DNA of 16,571 nucleotides from an uncultured Lachnospiraceae bacterium (GCA_910585655.1 CAJUFW010000043.1:1-16571), one strand, 5' to 3'. Numbered from the stretch's first letter, positions 7,310 to 15,550 are shown. Numbers and translations are program-made. Notes: generated by a model not told the origin, from the sequence alone.

Positions 7310-8392
7310 ATGGATAAGCAACGGATACTGATTGTAGATGACGAGGAGATAAACAGGGTGATTCTGGCGGAGATGCTGCGGGACGGATTAGAAGAATATG
7401 ATCTGGTAGAAGCAGAAAACGGTCAGGCAGTCCTTTCCCAACTGGAACAGGACGACAATATCGCGTTGATCCTGTTGGATCTGATTATGCCTATTATGGG
7501 CGGCTTCGAGGTATTGGAGTATATGCAGGAGCGGAAGCTCCTAGATACGATACCAGTGATCGTCGTGACGAGTGAAGCCGTGCTTGACAGCGAGGAGCGG
7601 GCATATTCTTACGGTGTAGCGGACGTGATACATAAGCCTTTTTATTCTCATATTGTCAAAAAAAGAGCGGAAAATATTATTGAGCTTTACCAGAGCAAGC
7701 ATAATATGGAAGTGCGCCTAAAGGAGCAGGAAGAAGCGATTCGGGCGCAGGAAAAGGAAATCAGGGAAAACAACGAATATATGTTAGAGGCTCTTTGCTC
7801 GGTAGTCGAATCGCGAAGCGCAGAGACCGGAGAGCATACCAGGAGGATCAAGTATTTTACCAAAATTATGTTAAAGTACCTGATGGAGTATTTCCCGGAA
7901 TATGGAGTCACTACGACACAGGCAGAGGAAATCGTCATTGCCTCGGCGCTGCATGATATTGGAAAAATCGGGATTCCGGATGCCATCTTGCTAAAACCGG
8001 GCAGGCTGACGGACGAAGAGTTTGAAAAGATGAAAGAGCATACGACTATCGGCTGCGATATGTTAGAAAAATCTTATCGGGATCATTCGAGTGATTTTTA
8101 CCAGTATTGCTACAATATCTGTCGTCATCATCACGAACGCTGGGACGGCAGGGGGTATCCGGATCATCTGTCAGGGAATGATATTCCGATTTGCGCACAG
8201 ATTGTCGCGGTAGCGGATGTGTACGACGCCCTGGTCAATCCGCGGGTATATAAAGCGGCGTTTTCCAATGAAGTGGCGTACAATATGATTTGGAATGGTG
8301 AATGCGGTAAGTTTTCACCGGATATTATGGAATGTTTCCGACTGGCGAAGGAAGATTTTTTCCATATGAACACGAATTTGTCTCATTCCTAG
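7310..8392 (+). CDS. REC-HD-GYP response regulator (predicted active c-di-GMP phosphodiesterase)
   Basis: A 360-aa two-domain protein. Residues 3 to about 125 are a receiver domain with the acidic pair in VDDEE, phosphoacceptor D57 in LLDLIMP, and the KPF motif. A helical linker at about 126-160 leads to an HD-GYP domain. All the usual metal and signature residues are present: H176 (GEH), H215-D216 (HDIGKIGIP), H274-H275-E276, D279 with G280, G282-Y283-P284 (DGRGYP), and D303 in ADVYDAL. HD-GYP proteins hydrolyse the second messenger c-di-GMP, here presumably switched by phosphorylation of D57. No membrane segment is seen. It is the first gene behind the promoter at 7222-7251. Starting at 7235 would add 25 unsupported residues. 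The likely phosphodonor is the histidine kinase at 8511. Confidence 0.93.
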   Translation: MDKQRILIVDDEEINRVILAEMLRDGLEEYDLVEAENGQAVLSQLEQDDNIALILLDLIMPIMGGFEVLEYMQERKLLDTIPVIVVTSEAVLDSEERAYSYGVADVIHKPFYSHIVKKRAENIIELYQSKHNMEVRLKEQEEAIRAQEKEIRENNEYMLEALCSVVESRSAETGEHTRRIKYFTKIMLKYLMEYFPEYGVTTTQAEEIVIASALHDIGKIGIPDAILLKPGRLTDEEFEKMKEHTTIGCDMLEKSYRDHSSDFYQYCYNICRHHHERWDGRGYPDHLSGNDIPICAQIVAVADVYDALVNPRVYKAAFSNEVAYNMIWNGECGKFSPDIMECFRLAKEDFFHMNTNLSHS

Positions 8393-8434
8393 GTGGTTTT
8401 TACCTGTTGGGACAAAACAGAATAACAGATAGCA

Positions 8435-8492
8435 GGCAGCAAGAAATATTTGATTCTTTGTTGCCTTTTATCTTGAAAGGCAAGGTGCCTTT
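8435..8492 (+). promoter_or_regulatory. Alternative-hairpin leader upstream of the histidine kinase gene
   Basis: The 118-base gap 8393-8510 holds four segments that can pair in mutually exclusive ways. 8435-8445 pairs with 8454-8465 (11 bp with a G-U pair and one bulge). 8461-8468 (TTGCCTTT) pairs perfectly with 8476-8483 (AAAGGCAA). 8476-8482 (AAAGGCA) also pairs perfectly with 8486-8492 (TGCCTTT) across a 3-base loop. The last hairpin abuts the purine-rich ribosome binding region 8495-8510. No U-tract follows, so this is not a standard terminator; control of translation initiation or mRNA processing is more likely. The pairings are read directly from the bases; function is inferred. No convincing promoter was seen in the gap. 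Confidence 0.4.
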
Positions 8493-8510
8493 GCGGAAGG
8501 GGGAAAGGGA

Positions 8511-9941
8511 ATGGAATGGGCAGAAGAGGCGTTGGAGATGGTTCTGGCTCTTGACGGGGCGGGAAGTATCGTCTATGCCAATGCCGCCGCCAGGGAAAAG
8601 CTGGAATATGGAGAGCTGCTGGTTGGCAGACATATCAGTGAGATTTTTCCAAATACCTTTCGTCCTTTCAACGGGGCGTCCCAGACAGAAGAGGGTCTGG
8701 AGGCGGAGTATCCATTTGACAAAGAGATACGTCAGCTTATGGCTTACCGGAAAAACAGAACCTGTTTTCCGGTAGACGCCCGTATGATCAGACAGGATAA
8801 AAACGAGGTTTCCTATTTGTGTATGGCAAATGATATCCTGGAGCGGGAGCATCTAAGCCGGGAGGTAGAGCAGGTCAGAGAGGAAGCGAGACAGGCAGCA
8901 AAGGCAAAATCAGAATTCGTGGCAAATGTTACCCATGAACTGCGTACTCCGGTCAACGGGATTTTAGGCAATGTAAGGGAGCTGCCGCAGGAAGATCTTC
9001 CGGAACCGGTCAGACAGTCTTTACGGCTGGTGGAACGGTGCTGCGGCGATATGAATAAAATCATCAATAATATCCTGGATTTTTCTAAGCTGGAAGCAGG
9101 GAAATTTACGTTAGAGCCGCGCCGCTTCCATTTCCGGAACATGCTTGATTACGTAAAGGCGAACCACAGTAGTAAGATTACGGAAAAAGGAATCGGCTTT
9201 TTTATGTCGATTTCACCTCGGATCCCGGAGCATATCATCGGGGATGAGCTAAGGATTGTACAGATTTTAAACAATCTGCTTTCCAACGCCCTGAAATTTA
9301 CTGCCGTCGGCAAGGTGACGGTAGAAATATTAAAAACCGCTCAGGTAGGCGATCGGATCGAATTGTATTTTATTGTTTCAGATACCGGGATTGGGATTGA
9401 CGCCGCCGATAAGGATAAGCTTTTTGAGAGTTTTTCCCAGGTGGATGCTTCGATTTCCAGGCGTTATGGAGGGACTGGTTTAGGTCTTAATATCTGCAAA
9501 CAGCTTGTAGAACTGATGGGAGGACGGATTGAGGTAGAAAGCCGTAAAAACCAGGGAAGTACCTTTTCCTTTTCGATTTGGGTAGAGCTTCCAAAGGAAG
9601 AGCAAAATCAGGAGAGCCAGGCAGCAGGCGGGCAGGAAGATCTAAGACAGTCTGCATTTGCATCCGATCAGAACGAGGACGTAAAGACCTACGGAACGGC
9701 TGAAAACCGCAGCCAGCTAGACCGTATTCTTTCTAAGCTGATTTTATGCGTTGAGATGGAAAACTGGGAGAAGGCAGAGATGTTTATGGAGACGGTCAGA
9801 CAGCTTACCGAAGGGGCTCCTTCCGAGGTAAAGCGCTGGGCACTTCGTTTGAAAATGGCAATCCAGAAGGCAGATTATGAAAAGATTACAGATGCTTTTG
9901 AGAGGCTGAACCAAAGTGTGGGAGGGGAGTCAGATGCCTAA
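8511..9941 (+). CDS. Soluble PAS-domain histidine kinase
   Basis: A 476-aa cytoplasmic kinase without membrane segments. A PAS-like sensor lies at about 5-115 and a short coiled segment at 115-130. The HisKA phosphoacceptor H142 is in NVTHELRTPVNGI. The catalytic ATPase domain has an N box (NNLLSNALKF, N259), G1 box (DTGIGI from D291) and G2 box (GGTGLGL, 320-326). Residues about 360-476 form a linker plus a helical tail without receiver signature or histidine, so it is neither REC nor HPt, although many relatives of this kinase class are hybrids. The ATG at 8511 follows a long purine-rich RBS. The end overlaps the next gene by 8 bases, so kinase and second REC-HD-GYP protein are translationally coupled and probably a cognate pair. 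The PAS ligand is not predictable. Confidence 0.9.
   Translation: MEWAEEALEMVLALDGAGSIVYANAAAREKLEYGELLVGRHISEIFPNTFRPFNGASQTEEGLEAEYPFDKEIRQLMAYRKNRTCFPVDARMIRQDKNEVSYLCMANDILEREHLSREVEQVREEARQAAKAKSEFVANVTHELRTPVNGILGNVRELPQEDLPEPVRQSLRLVERCCGDMNKIINNILDFSKLEAGKFTLEPRRFHFRNMLDYVKANHSSKITEKGIGFFMSISPRIPEHIIGDELRIVQILNNLLSNALKFTAVGKVTVEILKTAQVGDRIELYFIVSDTGIGIDAADKDKLFESFSQVDASISRRYGGTGLGLNICKQLVELMGGRIEVESRKNQGSTFSFSIWVELPKEEQNQESQAAGGQEDLRQSAFASDQNEDVKTYGTAENRSQLDRILSKLILCVEMENWEKAEMFMETVRQLTEGAPSEVKRWALRLKMAIQKADYEKITDAFERLNQSVGGESDA
9921..9927 (+). promoter_or_regulatory. Ribosome binding site fixing the start of the second REC-HD-GYP gene
   Basis: GGAGGGG sits six bases upstream of the ATG at 9934 and inside the end of the kinase gene. 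An in-frame GTG at 9916 lies upstream of this site and would add only MWEGSQ, residues encoded by the RBS itself. The ATG at 9934 is therefore the better start. Confidence 0.8.
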
Positions 9942-10974
9942 GGGAACCATTTTAATCGTAGATGATATTGAGATGAACCGGCTGATTTTAGAAGATCTGA
10001 TAAAAGGCATGGGTTATTCTCCTTTGTTGGCGGAGAGCGGCAAAGAGGCGCTGGCTTTGGTGGAAGAGGCGCATCCGCAACTGGTTCTGACGGATATTTC
10101 GATGCCTGGGATGGACGGCTATGAGCTGTGCCGGATTTTAAAGGCAAGAGAGGATACAAAGCAGATTCCGGTTATCTTTATTTCGGCGTTTGACGATCCG
10201 GAAGATATGGTCATTGGCTTTACGTTAGGTGGAGCGGACTATATTACAAAACCGTTTGTAGCAGAGGTTGTCCGAGCCAGGGTAGGCGTCCACCTTCGTC
10301 TGTACGAGGCAAGTCAGGAGCTGGTAGAGACGAACCGCAGGCTTCAGGCGTCTGTCAGCGAACAGCTTCGTCAGATGGAAGCAGAGAAGAGGGACGTCCT
10401 TTATGCCTTGGCGAATATTGCAGCGCAGAATGCCAGTTATCAGCAGGTTTATATGGAGCGTTTTACTTATAACTGCCGGATTCTCGCGCAGGGAATGCAG
10501 CTTTCTCCTTTGTTTGAGGATCAGATTTCAGACGGATACATAGATACGATGGAACTGGCAGCGCCGTTGTGTGACATTGGAAATATCGGGATTCCGCAGG
10601 AAATCCTGCAAAAGCAGGAGGAACTGACACCAGAGGAGCGATCAGTCAGACAGAACCATACAGAATTAGGAGCAAGGCTTTTAGCAGACCTGTATGTCAA
10701 TAATGATTATAACGATTTTATCGGGATGGCAGTAGAGGTAGCAAGATTCCATCATGAGCATTGGGACGGGAGCGGTTATCCGCAAGGACTAAAGGGGAAG
10801 GAGATTCCTCTTTCAGCGAGGATTGCCGCAGTCGCGGCGCGTTACAGCGAGCTGACGGAAAACGAGGCGCAGGATCGGGATGCGGCGATAGAACAGCTTC
10901 GTCAGGAGGCAGGAAGCTGTTTCCAGCCGGAGATTATACAGATATGCTGTAAGATAGCAAAGCGGCTTACATAA
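9934..10974 (+). CDS. REC plus degenerate HD-GYP protein (probable pseudo-phosphodiesterase)
   Basis: A 346-aa protein laid out like the regulator at 7310. The receiver is intact: VDDIE, phosphoacceptor D54 in LTDISMP, K106 in KPF. The HD-GYP half keeps HHEHWDGSGYP (H273, H274, E275, D278, G281-Y282-P283) and NHTELGARLL. It has lost key metal-site residues: the GEH histidine aligns with V172, the HD histidine is C213 (CDIGN, with the following Lys replaced by N217), and ADVYDAL has become A302-R-Y-S-E-L. A di- or tri-metal centre probably cannot form, so c-di-GMP hydrolysis is unlikely. A phosphorylation-gated binding or regulatory role, perhaps with the active paralogue, fits better. It overlaps the kinase gene by 8 bases. 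The domain calls are firm; loss of activity is inferred. Confidence 0.88.
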   Translation: MPKGTILIVDDIEMNRLILEDLIKGMGYSPLLAESGKEALALVEEAHPQLVLTDISMPGMDGYELCRILKAREDTKQIPVIFISAFDDPEDMVIGFTLGGADYITKPFVAEVVRARVGVHLRLYEASQELVETNRRLQASVSEQLRQMEAEKRDVLYALANIAAQNASYQQVYMERFTYNCRILAQGMQLSPLFEDQISDGYIDTMELAAPLCDIGNIGIPQEILQKQEELTPEERSVRQNHTELGARLLADLYVNNDYNDFIGMAVEVARFHHEHWDGSGYPQGLKGKEIPLSARIAAVAARYSELTENEAQDRDAAIEQLRQEAGSCFQPEIIQICCKIAKRLT

Positions 10975-11001
10975 AGAAATACCGATATCAGAATTTGGGC
11001 A

Positions 11002-11008
11002 GGGAGGA
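11002..11008 (+). promoter_or_regulatory. Ribosome binding site fixing the cheR start
   Basis: GGGAGGA lies seven bases before a TTG at 11016 (ten before a second TTG at 11019). The earlier in-frame TTG at 10995 has no upstream RBS and would place this site inside the coding region. Confidence 0.65.
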
Positions 11009-11015
11009 ACAGGAC

Positions 11016-11822
11016 TTGTTGACAGATGACGAATTTCGCAGGATAGCAGGTTATATGAAAGAAAACTACGGCATTGATTTAAGCCAGAAAAAGGTGATTA
11101 TCAATGGGCGGCTGGAAAATTATGTGCGTTCTGGCGGCTGGAAAAACTATCATGAATACATGGACGCAGTAGAACATGACAAGACAGGGATGCAGGAACG
11201 TATGCTGGTGAACTTCCTGACGACGAATTATACCTATTTTATGCGGGAGTTCGAGCATTTTGATTTCTTTAAAAAAACAGTCCTGCCGTGGCTAAAGGAA
11301 AAGGAAAAGATAAAAAAGGATCTGCGGATTTGGTGCGGAGCCGCCTCTACGGGGGAGGAACCGTATATGATCGCCATGGTGCTGGCAGATTTTTTCGGCT
11401 TGGAGCGTAAACAGTGGGATACGAAAGTGCTGGCGACCGATATTTCTACCAAGGCGCTTCAGCAGGCGATGCTTGGCGTGTATTCGGCAGAGCAGCTAAA
11501 AAATATTCCGGAGCCGTGGAAGCGGCATTTCTTTAAGGAAGTCGCAGGCGGCAGTCAGTACAAGGTGGTAGAAGAGCTAAAGGAAGAGGTGCTGTTCCGC
11601 CAGTTTAATCTGATGGATCCATTTCCGTTTAAACGAAAGATGCACACGGTATTTTTACGGAATGTAATGATTTATTTTGACGAAAAGACAAAGCAGGAGC
11701 TGGTTCAAAAGGTATATGACAGCCTGGAGCCGGGTGGGTATCTGTTTATCGGAACCACCGAGACGCTTAACCGGGGCAATACGCCGTTCCAGATTATCCA
11801 GCCGTCGATATTCAGGAAATAA
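11016..11822 (+). CDS. cheR: Chemotaxis protein methyltransferase CheR
   Basis: A 268-aa SAM-dependent methyltransferase that methylates glutamates on MCPs during adaptation. The N-terminal helical domain (about 1-75, starting LLTDDEFRRI) is followed by the catalytic domain. The SAM-binding loop is WCGAASTGEEPY (G108 to Y117), and the FLRNVMIYF motif with N216 corresponds to the usual RNVLIYF of CheR. Length is typical for a CheR with no C-terminal TPR extension. The start is probably TTG at 11016 (or 11019) behind the RBS at 11002-11008; a start at 10995 would add seven unsupported residues. It lies 41 bases after the second REC-HD-GYP gene and just before cheB, a standard adaptation pair. 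Confidence 0.93.
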   Translation: MLTDDEFRRIAGYMKENYGIDLSQKKVIINGRLENYVRSGGWKNYHEYMDAVEHDKTGMQERMLVNFLTTNYTYFMREFEHFDFFKKTVLPWLKEKEKIKKDLRIWCGAASTGEEPYMIAMVLADFFGLERKQWDTKVLATDISTKALQQAMLGVYSAEQLKNIPEPWKRHFFKEVAGGSQYKVVEELKEEVLFRQFNLMDPFPFKRKMHTVFLRNVMIYFDEKTKQELVQKVYDSLEPGGYLFIGTTETLNRGNTPFQIIQPSIFRK

Positions 11823-11837
11823 GGGATGTTGTGTCCC

Positions 11838-11846
11838 AGGGAGGAG
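11838..11846 (+). promoter_or_regulatory. Ribosome binding site supporting the cheB start
   Basis: AGGGAGGAG lies upstream of the ATG at 11859, with spacing (12 bases) a little long. An in-frame ATG at 11826 has a weaker AGGAA/AAGGG context. The receiver domain begins directly after 11859 (MNQIRVLVVEDS), which favours the later start without proving it. Confidence 0.55.
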
Positions 11847-11858
11847 AATGGTAGACGA

Positions 11859-12887
11859 ATGAACCAAATCAGAGTTTTGGTAGTAGAGGATTCCATTGTA
11901 TTTCGGGAGCTTTTGGTTCAGAACCTAAATAAAGATCCGGCGATACAGGTTGTGGCAACGGCAAAGGATCCCTTTGAAGCAAGAGACGCGATTCTGGCAT
12001 ATAAGCCGGATGTGATGACATTGGACGTAGAGCTGCCAAGGATGAATGGAATCGAGTTCCTCCGAAAGCTGATGCCGCAGTACCCGCTTCCGGTCGTTGT
12101 TATCAGCTCGCTAAGCGCAAAAGTGTTTGACGCGCTGAATGCAGGTGCCGTGGATTTTGTGGCGAAGCCTGCGATATCCAACAGAGGACAGCTAGAGGAA
12201 TTTATCCGCAATGAGCTGTTAGTCAAGATCAAGATTGCATCTACCGCTCAGCTTAGCAATATCAAAAAAAGGACAGCATTGCAGGAGCAGCAGCAGCTTT
12301 CTCATCATGGAGAGGATTTGTTGGTGGCAATCGGAGCTTCCACCGGAGGCACCGAAGCGATTTTCAGTGTTGCAAAGGGCTTTGGTCCGGATATCCCAGG
12401 CGTGGTGGTGGTACAGCATATGCCGCCGGGCTTTACGGAAATGTATGCAAAACGGCTCGACAATGAGTGCCGTATCCGGGTAAAGGAAGCGCAGACCGGA
12501 GATCGGGTACAGAAGGGGCAGATGCTGATTGCGCCGGGTGGGGATTCTCATATGCACCTGGTAAAGGTCAACGGCGGTTATCAGGTAGAAATCCGTAAAG
12601 GACCGCGGGTCAATGGTCATTGCCCGTCGGTGGATGTGCTGTTTGAATCGGTGGCGAAAGTGGCAGGTGCCAATGCCCTGGGGATTATCTTAACTGGTAT
12701 GGGAGGCGACGGGGCAAAGGGTCTGCTGGCGATGCGTCAGGCAGGAGCTAAGACCATCGGTCAGGATGAGTCCACATGTGTTGTCTACGGGATGCCGAAG
12801 GTGGCGTATGATATAGGCGCCGTGCAGTACCAGGAAAAGCTGTTTGATATCGCAGGCAGAGCCTATGCGTTATTAAATATAATGTAA
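11859..12887 (+). CDS. cheB: Chemotaxis methylesterase/deamidase CheB
   Basis: A 342-aa two-domain enzyme that removes methyl groups from MCPs when phosphorylated by CheA. The receiver domain at about 1-120 has VVEDS and phosphoacceptor D56 (TLDVELPRMNG). After a linker comes the methylesterase domain with the catalytic triad S161 (GASTGGTEA), H187 (VQHMPPGFT) and D284 (GMGGDGAKG). These positions correspond closely to Ser164, His190 and Asp286 of enteric CheB. All active-site residues are intact. With the upstream ATG at 11826 the protein would be 11 residues longer. It directly follows cheR and precedes a CheY-like receiver, so it belongs to a complete adaptation module. Confidence 0.95.
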   Translation: MNQIRVLVVEDSIVFRELLVQNLNKDPAIQVVATAKDPFEARDAILAYKPDVMTLDVELPRMNGIEFLRKLMPQYPLPVVVISSLSAKVFDALNAGAVDFVAKPAISNRGQLEEFIRNELLVKIKIASTAQLSNIKKRTALQEQQQLSHHGEDLLVAIGASTGGTEAIFSVAKGFGPDIPGVVVVQHMPPGFTEMYAKRLDNECRIRVKEAQTGDRVQKGQMLIAPGGDSHMHLVKVNGGYQVEIRKGPRVNGHCPSVDVLFESVAKVAGANALGIILTGMGGDGAKGLLAMRQAGAKTIGQDESTCVVYGMPKVAYDIGAVQYQEKLFDIAGRAYALLNIM

Positions 12888-12943
12888 CACTTAGAGTACC
12901 AAAAGTAGAATGAACAGCCGCAATATGGCAGAATGGAGGAAGC

Positions 12944-13336
12944 ATGAAGATATTATTAGCAGAAGATGATTTTGCAACCAGGAAAGCGATGGTAAGCTTC
13001 CTGTCAAAGTACGGGGAATGTGATGTAACCGTAGATGGGATGGAAGCGGTAGATGCTGTCCTGATGGCATTGGATGAGGATGCGCCGTATGATTTGATCT
13101 GTCTGGATATTATGATGCCGGTAATGGATGGTTATCAGGCGTTAATTGCCATTCGGAAGATGGAAAAGCAGCATAATATTCCGGAAGAGAAGGCGGCAAA
13201 GGTCATTATGACGACAGCCTTGAACGAAGAACAGAATGTAAAGATGGCATTTGAACTAGGGTGTACCATCTATTCTGGCAAACCGATTGATCAGGCACGG
13301 TTTGAGCAGGCATTAAAGAAGCTGAACCTGATATAA
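12944..13336 (+). CDS. CheY-like single-domain response regulator
   Basis: A 130-aa stand-alone receiver domain. It has the acidic pocket AEDD at residues 6-9, phosphoacceptor D55 in CLDIMMPVMDGY, the Thr pair T90-T91 in MTTAL, and Y110-S-G-K113-P in the signalling face. It has no output domain, so it must act by protein-protein contact, either on a motor or pilus target or as a phosphate sink for CheA. The ATG at 12944 follows TGGAGGA at 12934-12940. It lies between cheB and cheA, 56 bases after the former and 33 before the latter. CheY is the natural name, but the target is unknown and no flagellar gene is visible, so no symbol is given. Confidence 0.92.
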   Translation: MKILLAEDDFATRKAMVSFLSKYGECDVTVDGMEAVDAVLMALDEDAPYDLICLDIMMPVMDGYQALIAIRKMEKQHNIPEEKAAKVIMTTALNEEQNVKMAFELGCTIYSGKPIDQARFEQALKKLNLI

Positions 13337-13369
13337 CAAAACAGAAAGTATAGAGGAAAGGAGACGGCT

Positions 13370-15550
13370 ATGGCAGAGGAATTTAACATAGATGGTATGC
13401 TGGATATGTACCTGTTCGAGAATGGTCAGTTGTTGGAGCAGCTTCAGGATACGGTACTGGAACAAAAAGATGCGGATTGCTTCGATGAGGACAGCATCAA
13501 TGAGATTTTCAGAACCATGCACACCATTAAGGGTTCTTCCGGTATTATGATGTTTGACGACATCACTGCAGTAGCGCATAAACTGGAGGACGTATTTTAT
13601 TATTTGAGAGAATCCCATCCTGACAACGTGCCGCACCTGGAGTTGGTAGAGCATGTATTGGAGGTGGCGGACTTTATTTCCAATGAAATGGAAAAGATCC
13701 GCAACGGCGATCCGGTAGACGGTGATTCAAGCGAGCTGATTAAAAATCTGGATAAGTTTTTAAACATGATTAAAAACGGCGCCGTTGCCGCAGGAGACGA
13801 ACTTCCGCCGGAAAATGTCCATGAGGAGCCAAAGCACTTCTACATTGCTCCGGTTGCAAGTGAAGCCAGCCGCTTTTATAAGATTTATATTACCTTTTTC
13901 CCGGAAACGGAAATGTCCAACGTACATGCCTATAAAGCGGTCTACGCTTTAAAAGAAATTGCAGAGGATTTGCTTTATTCGCCGGAGGATATTCTTTCGG
14001 ACGAGAGCAGTGCCGATACGATTATCAAAGAGGGCTTTCGGATTTTATTACAGGCACAGTGTGATGAGGAGGAAATCCGTAAGATCATCGGTGTCGGTTA
14101 TGATATCAAGGAAGTAGATGTATTTGAATGTACCGCAGACGAGTTTCTCTTAGGCTTTGATTTCGGCGATCATGACGAAGCGATACCAGTACCAGCCAAG
14201 ATTGATTTGGAGTCAAGCGTAGAGACAATTGAGGCAAAGGCGGAGGGTGGACAGGAAGCAGAAGGTACACAGGCAGCGCCGAAAAAGCCGGAGAAACCAA
14301 AGATTGCGCCGGGTGATTTTGTCATCCAGTCCAAGGAGCCAGGAAAGCAGAAAAAGCTGGCAAAGGATAAGCCAAAGACAGAAAAGGCTTCCTTTATCAG
14401 TGTCAATATCAGCAAAATGGATCAGTTGATGGAGCTGATCGGGGAACTGGTTATTTCCGAATCCGTAGTGCTGCAAAGTTCAGATTTAAAGGTGCCGGGA
14501 TTGAACCTGGATAACTTTAACAAGGCTGCTGCGCAGCTTTCTAAAGTATCTACTGATCTGCAGAATGTAATTATGTCTATGCGGATGGTTTCCTTGACGA
14601 ATACCTTCCAAAAGATGAACCGGATTGTATTTGACGTATCAAGAAAGCTGGGAAAAGACATTGATTTCGTGATGGTGGGAGAGACTACGGAAGTAGATAA
14701 AAACATCATTGAACATATTTCCGATCCGCTGATGCACCTGGTGCGGAATGCTGTGGATCATGGTATTGAGACCAACGAGGAACGTGCCGAAAGTGGGAAG
14801 ACGGATAAGGGTCGGGTAACACTTTCTGCCAGAACAGAGGCAGGCAAGGTTTGGATTAGCGTAGAGGATAACGGAAAGGGCTTAGAGCGGGAGAAGATTT
14901 TGGCAAAAGCCAGAAAGCAGGGACTTTTGGATGATACGAAGCCGGATTCCGCTTATACCGACAAAGAGGTATATCAGTTTATTACGCTGCCGGGCTTTTC
15001 TACGAACGAACAGGTAACGGAATATTCGGGTCGTGGCGTAGGAATGGACGTTGTAGTACAAAATATTCAGGCAATCGGCGGAGTGTTGGAAATCGAAAGC
15101 GCCGCCGGATTAGGCAGTATTATGACCTTAAAGATTCCGTTGACCTTGGCGATTATCGACGGAATCGTGATGGAGGTCGGTACGTCCTCCTTTGTTATGG
15201 AAACTGGCGTAATCAAGCAGTTTATCCGCGTCAAAGAAGAAATGATGATCCATGAGCCGACCGGAGAGGAATTTATTATGATCCGCGGGGAATTTTTCCC
15301 GGTACTGCGGCTGGGCAGACGCTATGCGTTAGAAGGCTACCAGGAGTCCGTAGAGGAAGGGGTAATGTTAATCCTGGAGGTAGAGGATAAAAAAATTTGT
15401 CTTTTTGTGGATCGTTTGATCGGGGAACAGGAAATTGTAGTAAAGCCGATTCCTTCTTATATCAAAAAGATAAAGGGCTTATCCGGCTGTACCCAGCTTG
15501 GCGACGGACGGATTGCATTGATCTTGGATGCCGCTGGGCTGATGGAATAA
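13370..15550 (+). CDS. cheA: Chemotaxis histidine kinase CheA
   Basis: A 726-aa cytoplasmic kinase with the classic five-domain order. P1 (about 1-110) carries phosphoacceptor H51 in HTIKGSSG. P2 (about 157-255) starts HFYIAP and is followed by a Lys/Glu/Pro-rich linker to about 335. P3, the dimerisation domain, begins near 340 (ISVNISKMDQLMELIGELVISES). The P4 ATPase has the N box HLVRNAVDHG (H456, N460), G1 DNGKGL from D500 and G2 GRGVGMDVV from G554. P5, the CheW-like receptor-coupling domain, runs from about 590 to the end. It phosphorylates the CheY-like protein and CheB in response to the MCP-CheW complex. A GAAAGGAGA site precedes the ATG. Every motif looks functional. Confidence 0.96.
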   Translation: MAEEFNIDGMLDMYLFENGQLLEQLQDTVLEQKDADCFDEDSINEIFRTMHTIKGSSGIMMFDDITAVAHKLEDVFYYLRESHPDNVPHLELVEHVLEVADFISNEMEKIRNGDPVDGDSSELIKNLDKFLNMIKNGAVAAGDELPPENVHEEPKHFYIAPVASEASRFYKIYITFFPETEMSNVHAYKAVYALKEIAEDLLYSPEDILSDESSADTIIKEGFRILLQAQCDEEEIRKIIGVGYDIKEVDVFECTADEFLLGFDFGDHDEAIPVPAKIDLESSVETIEAKAEGGQEAEGTQAAPKKPEKPKIAPGDFVIQSKEPGKQKKLAKDKPKTEKASFISVNISKMDQLMELIGELVISESVVLQSSDLKVPGLNLDNFNKAAAQLSKVSTDLQNVIMSMRMVSLTNTFQKMNRIVFDVSRKLGKDIDFVMVGETTEVDKNIIEHISDPLMHLVRNAVDHGIETNEERAESGKTDKGRVTLSARTEAGKVWISVEDNGKGLEREKILAKARKQGLLDDTKPDSAYTDKEVYQFITLPGFSTNEQVTEYSGRGVGMDVVVQNIQAIGGVLEIESAAGLGSIMTLKIPLTLAIIDGIVMEVGTSSFVMETGVIKQFIRVKEEMMIHEPTGEEFIMIRGEFFPVLRLGRRYALEGYQESVEEGVMLILEVEDKKICLFVDRLIGEQEIVVKPIPSYIKKIKGLSGCTQLGDGRIALILDAAGLME

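Noticed and set aside
8332..8852. Long open frames on both strands (8332-8775 + and 8400-8852 -) covering the gap before the histidine kinase
   Set aside because: Both run through coding sequence of the flanking genes in other frames, lack RBS sites, and give Trp/Arg-rich or otherwise unrecognisable proteins. The gap is better read as a structured leader.
11848..11862. Four-codon mini-ORF (ATG to TGA) overlapping the cheB start as ATGA
   Set aside because: Its ATG is only one base from the RBS, and nothing suggests it is translated; it probably reflects chance ATG content.
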